DNA of 64,000 nucleotides from Sphagnum magellanicum (taxonomy: Eukaryota > Streptophyta > Sphagnopsida > Sphagnales > Sphagnaceae), in the NCBI GenBank assembly GCA_021904315.1, contig CM038911.1, forward strand, positions 2,234,501 through 2,298,500, given 5' to 3'. Numbering within the stretch: the stretch's first letter is position 1; each line of letters opens with the position of its first letter. Below the pieces are notes generated by a model, which saw only the letters and a program-made list of their open reading frames with translations, was not told the origin of the DNA and did not search any database. A program made the translations under genes and the position numbers. Below, piece by piece: positions 36,346 to 47,369 of this stretch.

Positions 36346-37544
36346 CAAGGGTTTTTTCTACTAGTGCTATCCATAATAAGTCACTTTTGTAAATAATTAT
36401 AAATGATTATGTTTATTAAATTTAATTGAGACAAAATAATTATTGTTATGACACAGATTTGTATATTATATAATTTACATTCTTATATTAGAAGAAATTA
36501 ATTAATTAAATTAATGTGACATTACTTTAAAATCATTGTAATTACTTCATATAAAAATTAATTAATATGTGCATAATTATTTTTTAATTGAACATAATTA
36601 TTCACACTCTTTAATTTATAACTTCAAACCTGAATAAAAAATTTGGAAAAAATTATAATGTAGTTAGAATAATTATTTTACTGATTTTAATTTTACGAAT
36701 TTTTACACAATATTATTATCTTAAAAAAATTTGTGACTAATCATCTATGATAAATATTTTATAGTAATTTTACAGTAATTATGAAAATTAATGTTATGTT
36801 TAACAAATTATTGTATTTATAGTTAATAATTACCAAAAGAATTTTTTTTGACTTATAATAATTTTTACGACAATAATTTTAGTTATACAATAAATAACGT
36901 AATTAGTTGAATAATAATTTTTCAAATTTTTTTTGTAAGAATTTACTTTCTAATAACAATTGTTAATTCATGATATATAATTTTAAAATAAGTATTTAAA
37001 ATATTTTATTTTAAGTTATAGTCATTAAATTAATTTCATATTAATTATATTATATATAGCTCGATCAGATTCTGAAAAGTAATTAAATATTTTAAAATAT
37101 TTTGTTATTTATGAGTTATGTATTAATAACTTGTGAGTAACTAGATAGCTAGTTTGTCAAATATAAAGAAGGTATTACTTATTTAAGTAATTAATAATGA
37201 ATATTGAATATTTTTAGTGTATAGTTTATAATTTAAATATATGTAAATTTCATCATTATGAATTAAATGATTATTTAATTATCTAGTATTTGAATTGTTT
37301 AAAAATCTAAAAACCCTAGAAGTAAGGGATGAAGAAAGTTTTGGAATTACAACTTAGTTTGTAACAAAGTTGCAACTTCAAAACTTATCCCATATTGTTT
37401 GTTCTCCATTCGTATTTTGAACACAATATAAACAAAGGGGTGTGCCTATGCAATTTCACATTAAGAAATTTGTGCACATGGGATGAGCTAATCAAAAGGT
37501 TCAACCCAAAATAAAAAAAACAAATAATGCACAATTTTAAAGTA

Positions 37545-37760
37545 CATACCTCCCCAACCTACTTATCTATTTAGCTAGGTAAGTACCTAGTTTGACCTAC
37601 CCATCTAGGTTAGCCTATGTACCTACCTACTTAAGTACCTACCTATATGAATAGGTATTTAGCTTAGGAAGGTAAAACCTACCTATTTAATTTTTTTACC
37701 TAGGTAGGTAGGTAGGTAGGTAAGGATTGTAGGCACATATTTATGTACCTACCAAAACAA
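37545..37760. repeat. ACCTACCTA/TAGGTAGGT cluster inside CACTA copy 2
   Basis: Collinear with 30640-30875 in copy 1. ACCT and AGGT motifs face each other and could pair. Confidence 0.75.
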
Positions 37761-38181
37761 ATATTAATATTTTTATTAAATTAATTTTTTTAAATGCCAC
37801 GTGGCATATTTACATTGGGCCACATGTCATAATATAAGATCATCCAAGTCTTTGAATTGAACGTCTTAGATTATTTCAAAATAATAGTAATAATAATAAT
37901 AATAATCATATATTAAGACACGTGGTAGCACGTGATTTGCTTTCAATTGTGACCAAAATAGTTGCATATTAGTCGCATGTGACAATACGTTTACAATGGA
38001 GTCAAAGGATGAAATGTATTTGTTGATTTTTTTCTTTCATACAATACTCTTTGTTATTTGTGACTAGTTTATCACATGTGATTTGTCTTAGGCGACTAAA
38101 AGGATTTTAGTTGCAAAATGTCTCTTGCGACTAAAATTTAGTCACAAAGAACAGTCGAAAATACATGTTTTTCTTCTAGTG

Positions 38182-38184
38182 TTT
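38182..38184. repeat. Target site duplication of CACTA copy 2, right
   Basis: TTT, matching 34971-34973. Confidence 0.7.
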
Positions 38185-38329
38185 GTGCTTGTGCAATGTT
38201 TTTATTGTTGTTGTTGTGGGCAACCTCCCTTAGAATTTTTCGAACCCATTAAAATGTTACACATTTGGGTGTTTTTTGTATGGATGATTCCTTCAAAGCC
38301 ACCTTCGAAAGCCTTAAAAAAATACCTTC

Positions 38330-39340
38330 CCTAATTCTTTAGACCACCTGGACACAATGCATGTTCCACAAAAGGGGCAAGCTTTATACCCTTGGTGTTG
38401 ATAGCCAGATACAATCCCATATCCAGGAAAATCATGGATTGTCCATATTAGCATTGCTCTTAATGTGAATTGTCTCCTTATTCTAGGTTATAGTACATTG
38501 ACCCTAACCACTCCATTCCACAAATCTACAAGGTTTTCCAACAAGGGTGCCAAGTAAACATCAAAGTTATTACTTTTCATAGACTTTGGGTTAGGGATTA
38601 TCAATGAAAGTAGTATGAAAAATTTCTTCGTTAATAACCATGGTGGTAGGTTATAGTTTAAAAGTGAAACTGGCTAGGTTGACCAATTGTTGAACTTTTC
38701 CCCAAAGGGATTGAAACCATTTATACCAAGACCAAGCCTAACATTCTTCACCTCATTTTTAAACTCTGGTCATGTGGCATCAATGTGCCTCCATGCCTTG
38801 CTATCGGGTACATGTCTAACTTTGCCATTTGTAGACTGATTTATCGCATGCCATGTCATGAGCTTCAAGGTTTATGGAGCTTGATGCATCTGTAACAAAC
38901 GGGTAGCTAATGGGAAGTGACATAACACCTTGATTGCCACCTATGACTTACCAAACATCTTATATCAAGCAAATCCACATTTTGGACATGTTATCAACCC
39001 CTCATTCTACTTCTGGAACAAAACACATCCATTGGAATAGGCATCTATGTTTTAGTACCCAAGGGTAACCTTGCAAATGAGAGTTTTTGCTTGATACATA
39101 TTTGATGGCAAGGAATTGTCCCTAGGTAGTAAATGCTTATGAAGTACGGATAACAATTCATCAACAAAATTTATTTGAAACACCCAAGTGATTGAACATC
39201 ACCAACTAGTAGTAGCCTGCCCTTTCCTGCACACTTAACATAGGGGCATTTCATTCTGACATCTCCAAGCACCTAGGCCCATGCTTTTTTTTTGTCCCAC
39301 AACTTGTCATCCCTCATTTGTACCATCTTAGGATCATCAA
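38330..39340 (-). pseudogene. TNP2-type transposase, N-terminal and central part, decayed
   Basis: This is the right-hand piece of the split transposase. It holds the CPKCGF cysteine pair, the PDSKAW...NPFG block and the HDFPGYG...CPFCG block that characterise the TNP2 (transposase family tnp2) domain of En/Spm elements. Known TNP2 binds subterminal repeats and cuts the ends together with ORF1 proteins. Stop codons interrupt the reading, for example within HIDAT*PEFKNE near 38770. Confidence 0.8.
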
Positions 39341-39689
39341 GTTGCTTTTTCCTACCCCCCTATGTCATTAGCCATGTTTAAAAAGGGGCCGGATGTATTG
39401 GAGCTTGTTTGCGAGGAGGAGTTAGTTTTAGACTTAAGAATGGATTAGGTCCCACAAAGTCCATCAAAATTTGGTGAAATGAAACTTGCTAGGAACAGAA
39501 TACAATTGGACAAGGACTTGGATCTAGGAAGCTTGATCCTTTTGTCAAAAGCTTCGTCGAATGACTTGCCACTTGACCATTACACCGACCGAAATCCTTC
39601 ATCATCTACTTTCACTAACGTCAAGTTAGGGTTAGGGTAACAACTCCTCCCCAACCACTATCCATCCTCAATGACACATTTCTTCCTTG

Positions 39690-40130
39690 GGGAATGTCTT
39701 CTCCTCGACCCACATCCACTCCTTGGCCCCCATCTTTTCCCCTAGCCCACCTTTTCCTTAGGGAATGTCTAAAGGCTAGCTCCATCTCCATGGGGACACA
39801 TCCTTTCCTTGCCCACCTTTTCCTTGGGGAATGTTTGAAGGCTAACCCCATCTCCATGAGGACACATCCTTTCCCTACCCACTTTCTCCCTGGGGAACAT
39901 ATTCTCCTTAGACCCATCTCCTCAGGGACACATCTTCTCCTTGGCCAAAACTCCTCCCTCTTCGCACCTTTCTCCTGGGGACACATCTTCTCCCCCAGCC
40001 CACATCCTTTCTTGGCCCCATCCCCTCCCTGGGCTAACCTTCTGCCTAGGGAACGTCTTTTCCTTAGCCCCACATTCTCCCTTGCCACAATCCATCCCCA
40101 AGGACGAATCTTGTCCTTGGCCACAACCCT
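39690..40130. repeat. GC-rich tandem repeat array
   Basis: Imperfect units of roughly 60-85 bp share CCTTTTCCTT(A/G)GGGAATGT, CCCATCTCCAT and GGGACACATC(C/T)T. Repeat unit lengths keep long frames open on both strands (a Pro-rich one on plus, a Lys/Arg/Gly-rich one on minus). I regard these as consequences of the repeat, not genes. Confidence 0.7.
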
Positions 40131-41500
40131 CCTTCCCCAACGGTACTATTCAAGCTTGGAAAAGGCACATGTACTTATATGAAGATGCCTGGGGATGTTT
40201 TGCTTTCCCATTTGTGCCTGGGGGCACCAAGATGTTGATGCTCAGGGACGTGACTTGTTGTATGCCTTGTGGAAAGCATTTGCATTTGCATTTTTTGTGT
40301 TTTAACTGCATTTTTTGTTGTTTCAATTTTCCACTTTGCTCATTATAATTATTTTTGGCATAAGTATAATTTTTATCTTCTCTACAACTTAATCATTAGA
40401 TTGGTTGTTTTGTTGTTGCATCTTCTCTACTACATATTATTTGTATTGTGTGTTTTATTGTCTTTTACACTTTCATTGTGTAATTTTCCTCAAATTTCTT
40501 GGTTTGTAGTGTGTGTTTCTTTCATCTCATTTAGTTTCAACATCATTTCAAATTACCTACAGCCATGTTTAATGAGGAATTCATTTCGGAGACACATGAT
40601 AATGATGGGGACGAATTGTTGATGCCTTGTGGCACTCGGGAATTGATTCCACCTTCACCAAAGGAAGGAATGTTGCAATGGTGGCATGAGGTGCGCATGA
40701 AGGAGAAGGGTGTTAAGGCTAAAATGTTTTGTAGGCTAGTTTTGAAAAGTTGTAATTTTGTACCGAAAATTAGACTTCATTGGTTTTTTATAGAAACCAA
40801 TTTTATAATTCTATTGATTTTACGTTTTTATCAATTTTAGGTTAGAATTAATTTTAGGTTGCTACTAAATTTAGATTAGAACCAATTTTAAAATATTATC
40901 GATTTAGGTTATTACTGATTTTGAAAAGTTGTTTATTTATAGAAACGAAAAATTAATTGTCGCCTCTAACTTTAGTTCCAAATTCTAGATGTAGGATAAG
41001 GTTGGATAACTTGGAGTTTAGGAAGACTTTTAGAGATTTTCATTTTTTTTTTAGGATTTTCACCGTTTTTTGATGACCTTGAAGTCTACTTTTGGGGAAG
41101 CTCAAGAGGTCTTTTTTCCAATCTTTGTTTTTTATTCAATTGTAATGTATCTTGGCACTTTGAAGCTTTTTGCATAAAGTGAGTTATGTTTTTGCTTAAA
41201 TTTTGGCTTTGCAAAGTGTGTTGAAATTGTTTTTCCCACTTACTATTGTGACTGCAAGCTTTGCAGATGTTGTAGAGTTGTTTATTGTTATTTACTTGTT
41301 TCCCTTAAAAGAAAGTGGTAGGCTATTTATCATTAAACACTAATAGATTTGAAGTGTTCAAGTCTATATTGATTTTCAATCAAGTACCCAAAAACACTTG
41401 AAAATTCATCCGGTGGGTTTAATAAGAGGCAAAACAGTGTTGTCGTCTACATGGCTTTTGTTCCAATATATTCCAAAAGAGTAGGTTGAGAAAGTTGTTG
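40131..41500 (+). other. Intergenic DNA, no gene recognised
   Basis: Open frames at 40269-40840 include a short reading MFNEEFISETHDNDGDELL of unknown nature. I cannot tie it to a family. The rest is T-rich. Confidence 0.3.
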
Positions 41501-42840
41501 AGATTGATTGGCTGTTGAATGTGCAATCTACATATGTGCAATCTACATTGCTCAGGGGCAAACACCAACCCAAGTACAAATGCCCATGTTATGAGAAAGT
41601 GTGGGGAAGCAAACTTAAATTAAATGAACATTTCTTGGCAACACCATGCCCAGGCACAAGGGCAATTGATGATCGCAAATCGTGGCCCATTGTTGTGAAA
41701 CATTGCAAATTGCAAGTGCGCTTGGGATGACAAGCAATAGTCGAGCACTTGTACCTAGCAAGCCTCGAAGAAATGCATAGTCTACGTCTCCAACCTGGGA
41801 ACAAGGTTTGTCCTTGTCAACTGCAACCATTGGAGGTTCACTGGAGGCCCACATCTGATGTCCGACAAGCAGCATTGTAGCCCAACCCGCCACATGCAAA
41901 ATCTCGCTTCGTCCCAACATTGTTCAATTGTTGGAGGTGAACGCATAGCTTGCAGAATCATCTGGATCCGTGCAACAACGTCATAGATCCGCAAATCGGG
42001 CGGTTGTACCGGCGTCAAACACCTTGCCGGCAAAGATAAGGCGCTTGCAAGAAACTTCTGAGGCAGTGAGTTCGGAGCCTAAGAACCCCCCTATCATGCA
42101 CAACGCATGTGCCAAAAAATGCTATCTTCGTTGGGCAGGCAAACATGATTTACAGAAACCACATAATTTTAGCCCAAAGATCACGTTGACCATTAAACCA
42201 GAATCTATGTGAGTACTAGTCAAGAGTAGTGGCTCTGGACCTCATGCTTCGTGGTCAGCTCCACCTCTTCCCACTGTAGCTTGGATTGTAACTTGCCTAG
42301 TTCGCTTAGCACCCCCATCTAGAGTCTGCAGAGTCACACCATTGAACATCACACTCGACAGAACTTCGAGACTGTTGCATCAAGCTGCAAAACCGCACAA
42401 CAATATCATCCTCACCGTACATATTAGGATGTATGTTCACCTCATTAAGATGCTGCTCCTACTTCTGTATGAGTCCTGCTGGCTGCACTAGCACAGTGTA
42501 GAATCTCTCTCCAAAACCAAACTCCAGCAACAATATCAACTTTAATTATTAGCCTACAATTGAGGAAGGAAAAAAAGAAAAGAAAAAAGAACAACGAAAT
42601 TAAACAACAATTCCAGTGCAGAGTTCTGTACTTAGGAGAGCAAATCTGTACTCTGGATTGGGACCACCAGGTCACAAAAATGTTGCAAAAGTATTCCAGT
42701 GCAGAGTTCTGTACTTAGGAGAGAAAGCAAGCCAGAGATTAGCAAGGGAGCTTGAAATTCGCTTGAAAACATTCAAGTCCCAAGTATTGGATTCTTGGCA
42801 AATGTAGCTGTAACCTGTAATCTATTTTAGTCAGTGTTTA
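41500..42840. other. Mid-GC region with a zinc-finger-like remnant
   Basis: On the plus strand 41515-41730 reads YKCPCYEKVWGSKLKLNEHF and then a second Cys, resembling a decayed BED-type finger of a DNA transposon. No longer domain follows. Other frames here overlap each other on both strands without recognisable content. Confidence 0.35.
42610..42723 (+). repeat. 31-bp direct repeat pair
   Basis: The unit ATTCCAGTGCAGAG...TTAGGAGAG occurs at 42610-42640 and again, identically, at 42693-42723, 83 bp apart. Confidence 0.85.
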
Positions 42841-42844
42841 TTTT

Positions 42845-43105
42845 ACTGGCGAATTTTCGCAAAAATTCGACCTGAAAAATGTGATTTTCACCAATACAAA
42901 TGATTTTTCATAGCAAAAATGGTCCAAATTCGCCAAATTTCGAAAAGAAAAAAATTCAAAGCGCCAGATTTCTGCAATAAGTTCCAGTAGGTAGCCAAGA
43001 ATACAGGAGGATTCTGGTTTTTATCTACTTTCATATCTGGGATGTAGCCAGAATTGGCTAAATAAGTTTCTGGATGGTCGCCACCTTGGCTACATCACAA
43101 AATCC
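42845..43105 (+). repeat. Dispersed repeat family, copy B
   Basis: It runs from GGCGAATTTTCGC to TTGGCTACATCACAAAA. It shares ordered landmarks with copy A (4520-4775) and its second half with copy C (48905-49135): GTAGCCA, TTTTCATAT, TCTGGCTAAA-like and GCCACCTTGGCTACAT. Confidence 0.6.
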
Positions 43106-44160
43106 TTCCAAAAAAACCCTGGTTTTAGTTAAGGGAATTAATTATGTCACTCTTTATTTAAAAATTTAAAGCCCCAAAAGAACTGGGCCAGCCGCCAATA
43201 GGTAGTTGATTAAATTTTCGCGCTTTAAATGTTGGATGCTTTCTGGTGTTTTGAGATTAAAAGAACAACGCTGGGCATATCTGGAGATCTGACCGTTGGA
43301 TTCCAAATCAGAGGGTCGCTTTGGATCCACAACTTCATGGCTTGCAAATTTTGTTCATGTCGAAAGGATATCGAACCGTTCGATTCCCAGCTACTGGTAG
43401 TTTTTTTTGTGATGGGATCCGTTTCGAATGAAGGTCTAATAAAATTGGGGAAGCCTTTTTCATCTCTCATAATAATGGCTACTTTATACCCTAAAAAATA
43501 ATTGCCCTAGAATCTTGTACTGAACTTCTGAATGCCAATGTTTGAACAAACTTTCACAAAGTCAGTAAGAACGTAAATTATTCCAAAAAATTAATTTTTG
43601 AAACCTGTTATCGTATGCAATAGTTGTAACAATTTAGTGATAAATTTTCACACCCGTGATCATCCGATAAGACGCAATTAGATTTTAACCCCTTTAAAAT
43701 CTTTTTCCTACTATGGATTTGGACAGTGACTATTACTTGTCCAGATGTAAAGATGTCAATGGTCTTTGACTGTTTAAAGGGAATTTTATGACGTTTGTGG
43801 GTGGGGATAGTGATCATTAAACACTATTCTATTTTAACATAAAGGAGTTGTTTACAGTTTTGGGGTGGAGATGCTCTAAGCCTCCAGTTGTCAGCTGCAA
43901 AGTGGATTCCTGTATCCCCAATCCTGTACATGGAAGTCTTGTCCCTCTGGGGCTGAGCCAGCAAATTCAGAATGTTTCCACTCATTGACTGAGTCAAGGA
44001 GTTTTCCAGAGTGTTTCCAAATAGTGACCGAGTCAAGGAGTTTGCGGATGCTCATCTCTGCGTGTCCACTTTTGTTAGGTACCTTCAGTTCCGCAGAATC
44101 CAAATGGTGCAGTACACTTTATGATCTACAATTTATTCCCAAATTTTCTGAACATTTCAT
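43106..44160. other. Intergenic region, no gene recognised
   Basis: Short frames on both strands (43225-43501, 43608-44173) overlap one another and have no recognisable content. A 39-bp tandem duplication lies at 43968-44045. Confidence 0.35.
43968..44045 (+). repeat. 39-bp tandem duplication
   Basis: Units at 43968-44006 and 44007-44045 share CAG(A)ATGTTTCC and TGAC(T/C)GAGTCAAGGAGTTT, with several substitutions. Confidence 0.75.
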
Positions 44161-44544
44161 GATTGGGAAATAAGGTTCACAACAGACAAATTTTGTGTCC
44201 CAAGTTCAGTCCTTTATTCCCACACAATCGCCACTGGAAAAAAGAAGTATTGCACAAAAGTGGCAGTTTTTATATTACAAGATTCAGAGATTTTTTTTTT
44301 GTTGCAGATCCAGCACAATTCTTCAGCAATTCTTCAGAGGAACCTGAAAAGAAGTTGTGCTTTCTCAAGGCAGGCAGCTGCATCATCAGTAAAAGGATTA
44401 AACAAAGAGTTCTATTTTACATTAGCCACGGTACTGCTCAAACTTGATCTCAAATGTGCATCCAGCCAAGCCCGCCATGCTTATTTCAATGGTCTTCAAA
44501 TCACTACCAGTCCCTACAGATGAGGGGAATATTGAAGGCAAGTC

Positions 44545-45431
44545 TTAGTTGTTAGCATGACATTTCACAAGGACCAGCTGTTTGTCATTACAGACCATGA
44601 AACACTTACATTCCCACAAAAACTGAGAGGTGGGTTGAGCTGGGACAGAAGCTACCTTCTTCCACTGATCCAGCTTACCCGCACTTTGGAGCTTGTATAC
44701 ATCCACCGATCGTGGGAACCAGTTCAATCTGACACCGTAAGCAAGTGCCCCATAATTTGAGTCATTTGAAGCAGCTTCCATTTGGAGCCTTCTGGCCATG
44801 GCTTCTGACTTAGCACAATTGTAAGAGTGTAACCTTGCCTTCTTGTTTTGTGCTGCTGCTGATGATGATTGTCAATGATGATTTCCATCAAAGCCATGGC
44901 CAGGAACTGGCAGTTGGTCCAACCACTCATGTTGCCAGAGATGTGATCTTGTGGGAGTTTTCTGCAAACATTGGTGACAGGATTCACCACAAAGATTCGC
45001 TCCCCGTACACGTTACTCATGCATACTAATCCTGCAGCTGCTGCAATGGGGAAAATGGCTGTTGAGATTGTGTCTGGTGGTCCTGAGAGTGGGAAGTGAT
45101 TCCATTCACAAGCTGGAGCATCAAAGATGTGGAAATCCCAACAAAGGGAACGAAGTCCTTTGATCACTTGGGTGAGGAGTCCAAACCTTGCACCTCCCCG
45201 AGAAATAGCTTGTTCCATGTGTTGTTGGAAAGAAAAGCTGCGGATAAGCAACTTCCAATGGGTATTCAGGGCTTGCAGACGCACAATATCCTTCAGTGGT
45301 AATCGAGCAAATATCAACTTCAATTCCATCTCTGGCAGCTTGCCCCAAACACATGCATCCATCAATGTGCGGCTCCGTAGTTGCTTACATCCTGCAGCTG
45401 GTGTACTTGTCGAGTGCAGCCAACTTTGCAT
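44545..45431 (-). pseudogene. F-box protein gene with kelch-like C-terminal region, frame broken
   Basis: F-box proteins are substrate receptors of SCF ubiquitin ligases. The first frame runs 45431-44724. Its F-box reads LPEMELKLIFARLPLKDIVR at about residues 33-52, followed by a QALNTHWKLLI helix. The next 150 residues have the FHIFDAPACEWNHFPL and CMSNVYGERIFVVNPVTN patterns usual in plant F-box/kelch proteins. Near 44815 the reading passes to another frame (SEAMARRLQMEA...) which continues to a stop at 44545; the join needs a one-base shift. Beyond that stop a similar reading continues about 40 residues. An internal Met (45362, MDACVWGKLP) is an equally good start. One shift plus a possible early stop suggests a young pseudogene, unless the shift is a sequence error. 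Confidence 0.65.
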
Positions 45432-45649
45432 GTTCTTGGCTTCTCAGGAGTTTTAGCACAAATGGGTGAACCAGCTGGTGAACTTGATCAAGGGATAAAT
45501 TTTGTAGATGATGCACGACCGCAGGCTGTGCTGATGAAAATGTATGCGCAGCGAGGATGGTCAGAAAAAACCACTGGAAAAACACAAATCTTCTTCCAAA
45601 TCCTGTTTTGTAAAACCACTGATTCTTCACCCATGTGAGCAAATACACA

Positions 45650-46680
45650 AAACAATCTCAAAGACTGGAACCCAGATGGCATCACCCAATTCAGCTGAGA
45701 AATTGTCATTTCATCAATCAGTAAGCGAAAGTATGATCGGAAATCCCACAGGAGAATCGTGCATGAAACAAGGCACATTTGCAAATTTTTTTTTGACAAT
45801 GGAACAAAACAAACCCAAAAAACAAAAACAAACGAATAAACAGGCGAATTTTACAATCTACTTCTAATTTTTTTTGTATGCACCGAGAATCAAAACTTCT
45901 TGAATGACGCGCATCCAAAATCAAATTGCGTAGGGCTATATGATCACAGCTGCTGCAGCTCCATAGCCAACAACAAACAAGCAACATTTTCATATGACTT
46001 TTTTTCATTCAATTATTGACCTAACGAACATGTAGCTGTATAACGGGAAATGTATGTTTTCCTGGTATGAAATGTTTTTAAAAAACCAATTGCAAATCAT
46101 TTTATGCATTCCAAGAACTTTGCATTAAAAATGGTAATACGGACAAATCATCATAACTCAGTCAAGGTCTCAATTTAGTGTCCATTTAAGGACTTAAATC
46201 ATATGTACAACATTCAATACTTATTGAATTTTTTAAAAGCTTTTTTTCTCAATATTCCAATTATGGGAGCACAACAGTAAATCATAGTTAGAATATATTA
46301 AACATTATGAAATCTATTATAATTATTCGTTGTAGATTCTTTTTAATTCTAGAGATTCCATAATATGGAAACCCAACCTTGAATGAGCCCAAATGCAATG
46401 TTTCTTCTAGTTAAATTTACTAAATGTTTTCAAGCAAAATGTGACTAAGTACAAACCAATATTGTGTGGTTCTTTACTTTTATGATGAACCTCTAGTTTT
46501 GATTTTGAAAAATTAAAATTTTAAAAAAAATTCAATTTTGAAATTTTTGGTTCCATGAATTCTATATGGAATCATTTGGAATCTGGAAATTTTAACTAAA
46601 TTTTGATTCTGGTTTTGAAAATCAAACCTAGTTTTGGTTTGATTGTGGGTAAATTTGACGTAACCTTGATTAGAACCAGT
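45650..46680. other. Intergenic DNA between the F-box and germin-like loci
   Basis: Nothing recognised; AT-rich beyond about 46000. Confidence 0.35.
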
Positions 46681-47369
46681 GGTTATTTGTACAACTGGTT
46701 AACGTCCAACTGACCTAGGTGGCTCTAGTTTTTTTTGTTTCGAAAACTTTTCCTTTAAACAACCTACTTGTCCGGTTCTAGTTCTGATTCCACAAGGAAG
46801 TAAATGTGGGAACCCAAAATTCCAGCTAGACTGGCTCTAATAAAATTCCAATGAACCGCTTCTGGTTCCAAAATTGTAGGTCCAAAAATCAGATCCGGTT
46901 CCAGTTTGGTTTAAACTTTATACTAAAATTTCGAACTCAAACCTTCAATTCTAACCCCACAAACGGATACAAACTAAGTCTGTCTTCTTTGGGCACCATC
47001 AAATTTAAGACGCTTTCTTAGATGTAAGTACATTCAAATTTGACATGTTGTAATGTTTGAAACAACAATTAAGATTATAACCATGTACATGTAAGGCAGA
47101 AACAAATTCAAATAATTTTATGATTGTTTGAACAAATTACATGATCAGTCCATTGACATGATTCATCATCATGATCTAAAACCCAAAATTCCAAAATTCT
47201 TGACTAAATAAATAAATAAATAAAACCTCTTGCTCAACACTTGCAAGGTTGGTGTTGTAGAAATCTGTAAGGTCACACAGGCAACAAAATTGAAGAAGTA
47301 GTAGAGATTACAGCCAGCTGACTCTTTCATGCACAGCTTGGAAGTAGACTCTAGTCCACAAATACCAAG

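Larger units (their letters stand above)
34974..38181. mobile_element. Non-autonomous CACTA element, 3.2-kb family, copy 2
   Basis: It starts CACTAGTAGAAATCAGCC and ends TTTTTCTTCTAGTG, with the 3-bp target duplication TTT at 34971-34973 and 38182-38184. It is collinear with copy 1 (28120-31299) along its whole length with scattered substitutions and small indels. The shared parts are the AT module (35340-36345), the internal end-like sequence (36366), the ACCTACCTA block (37545-37760) and the subterminal GCGACTA motifs. There is no coding capacity. It is inserted in the TNP2 transposase relic of a larger CACTA element. Confidence 0.9.
34310..39400 (-). mobile_element. CACTA (En/Spm) element with TNP2 transposase relic, interrupted
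   Basis: The minus strand carries TNP2 transposase wording in the proper order. An N-terminal transposase-associated Cys region lies near 39200-39330, and CPKCGF near 38970. GKVRHVPDSKAW...GLGINGFNPFGE lies at about 38690-38825, then NYNLPPWL...VYLAPLLE at about 38520-38660. WTIHDFPGYGIVSGY and ACPFCGTC lie at about 38360-38460, and LDVMHIEKNV at about 34590-34620. The middle is split by CACTA copy 2 (34974-38181). Several stops and shifts show it is dead. The element's own ends were not identified. Confidence 0.85.

Noticed and set aside
39621-40124. 167-codon very basic open frame on the minus strand
   Set aside because: It lies wholly within the tandem array at 39690-40130, which also keeps plus-strand frames open; the repeat explains the length.
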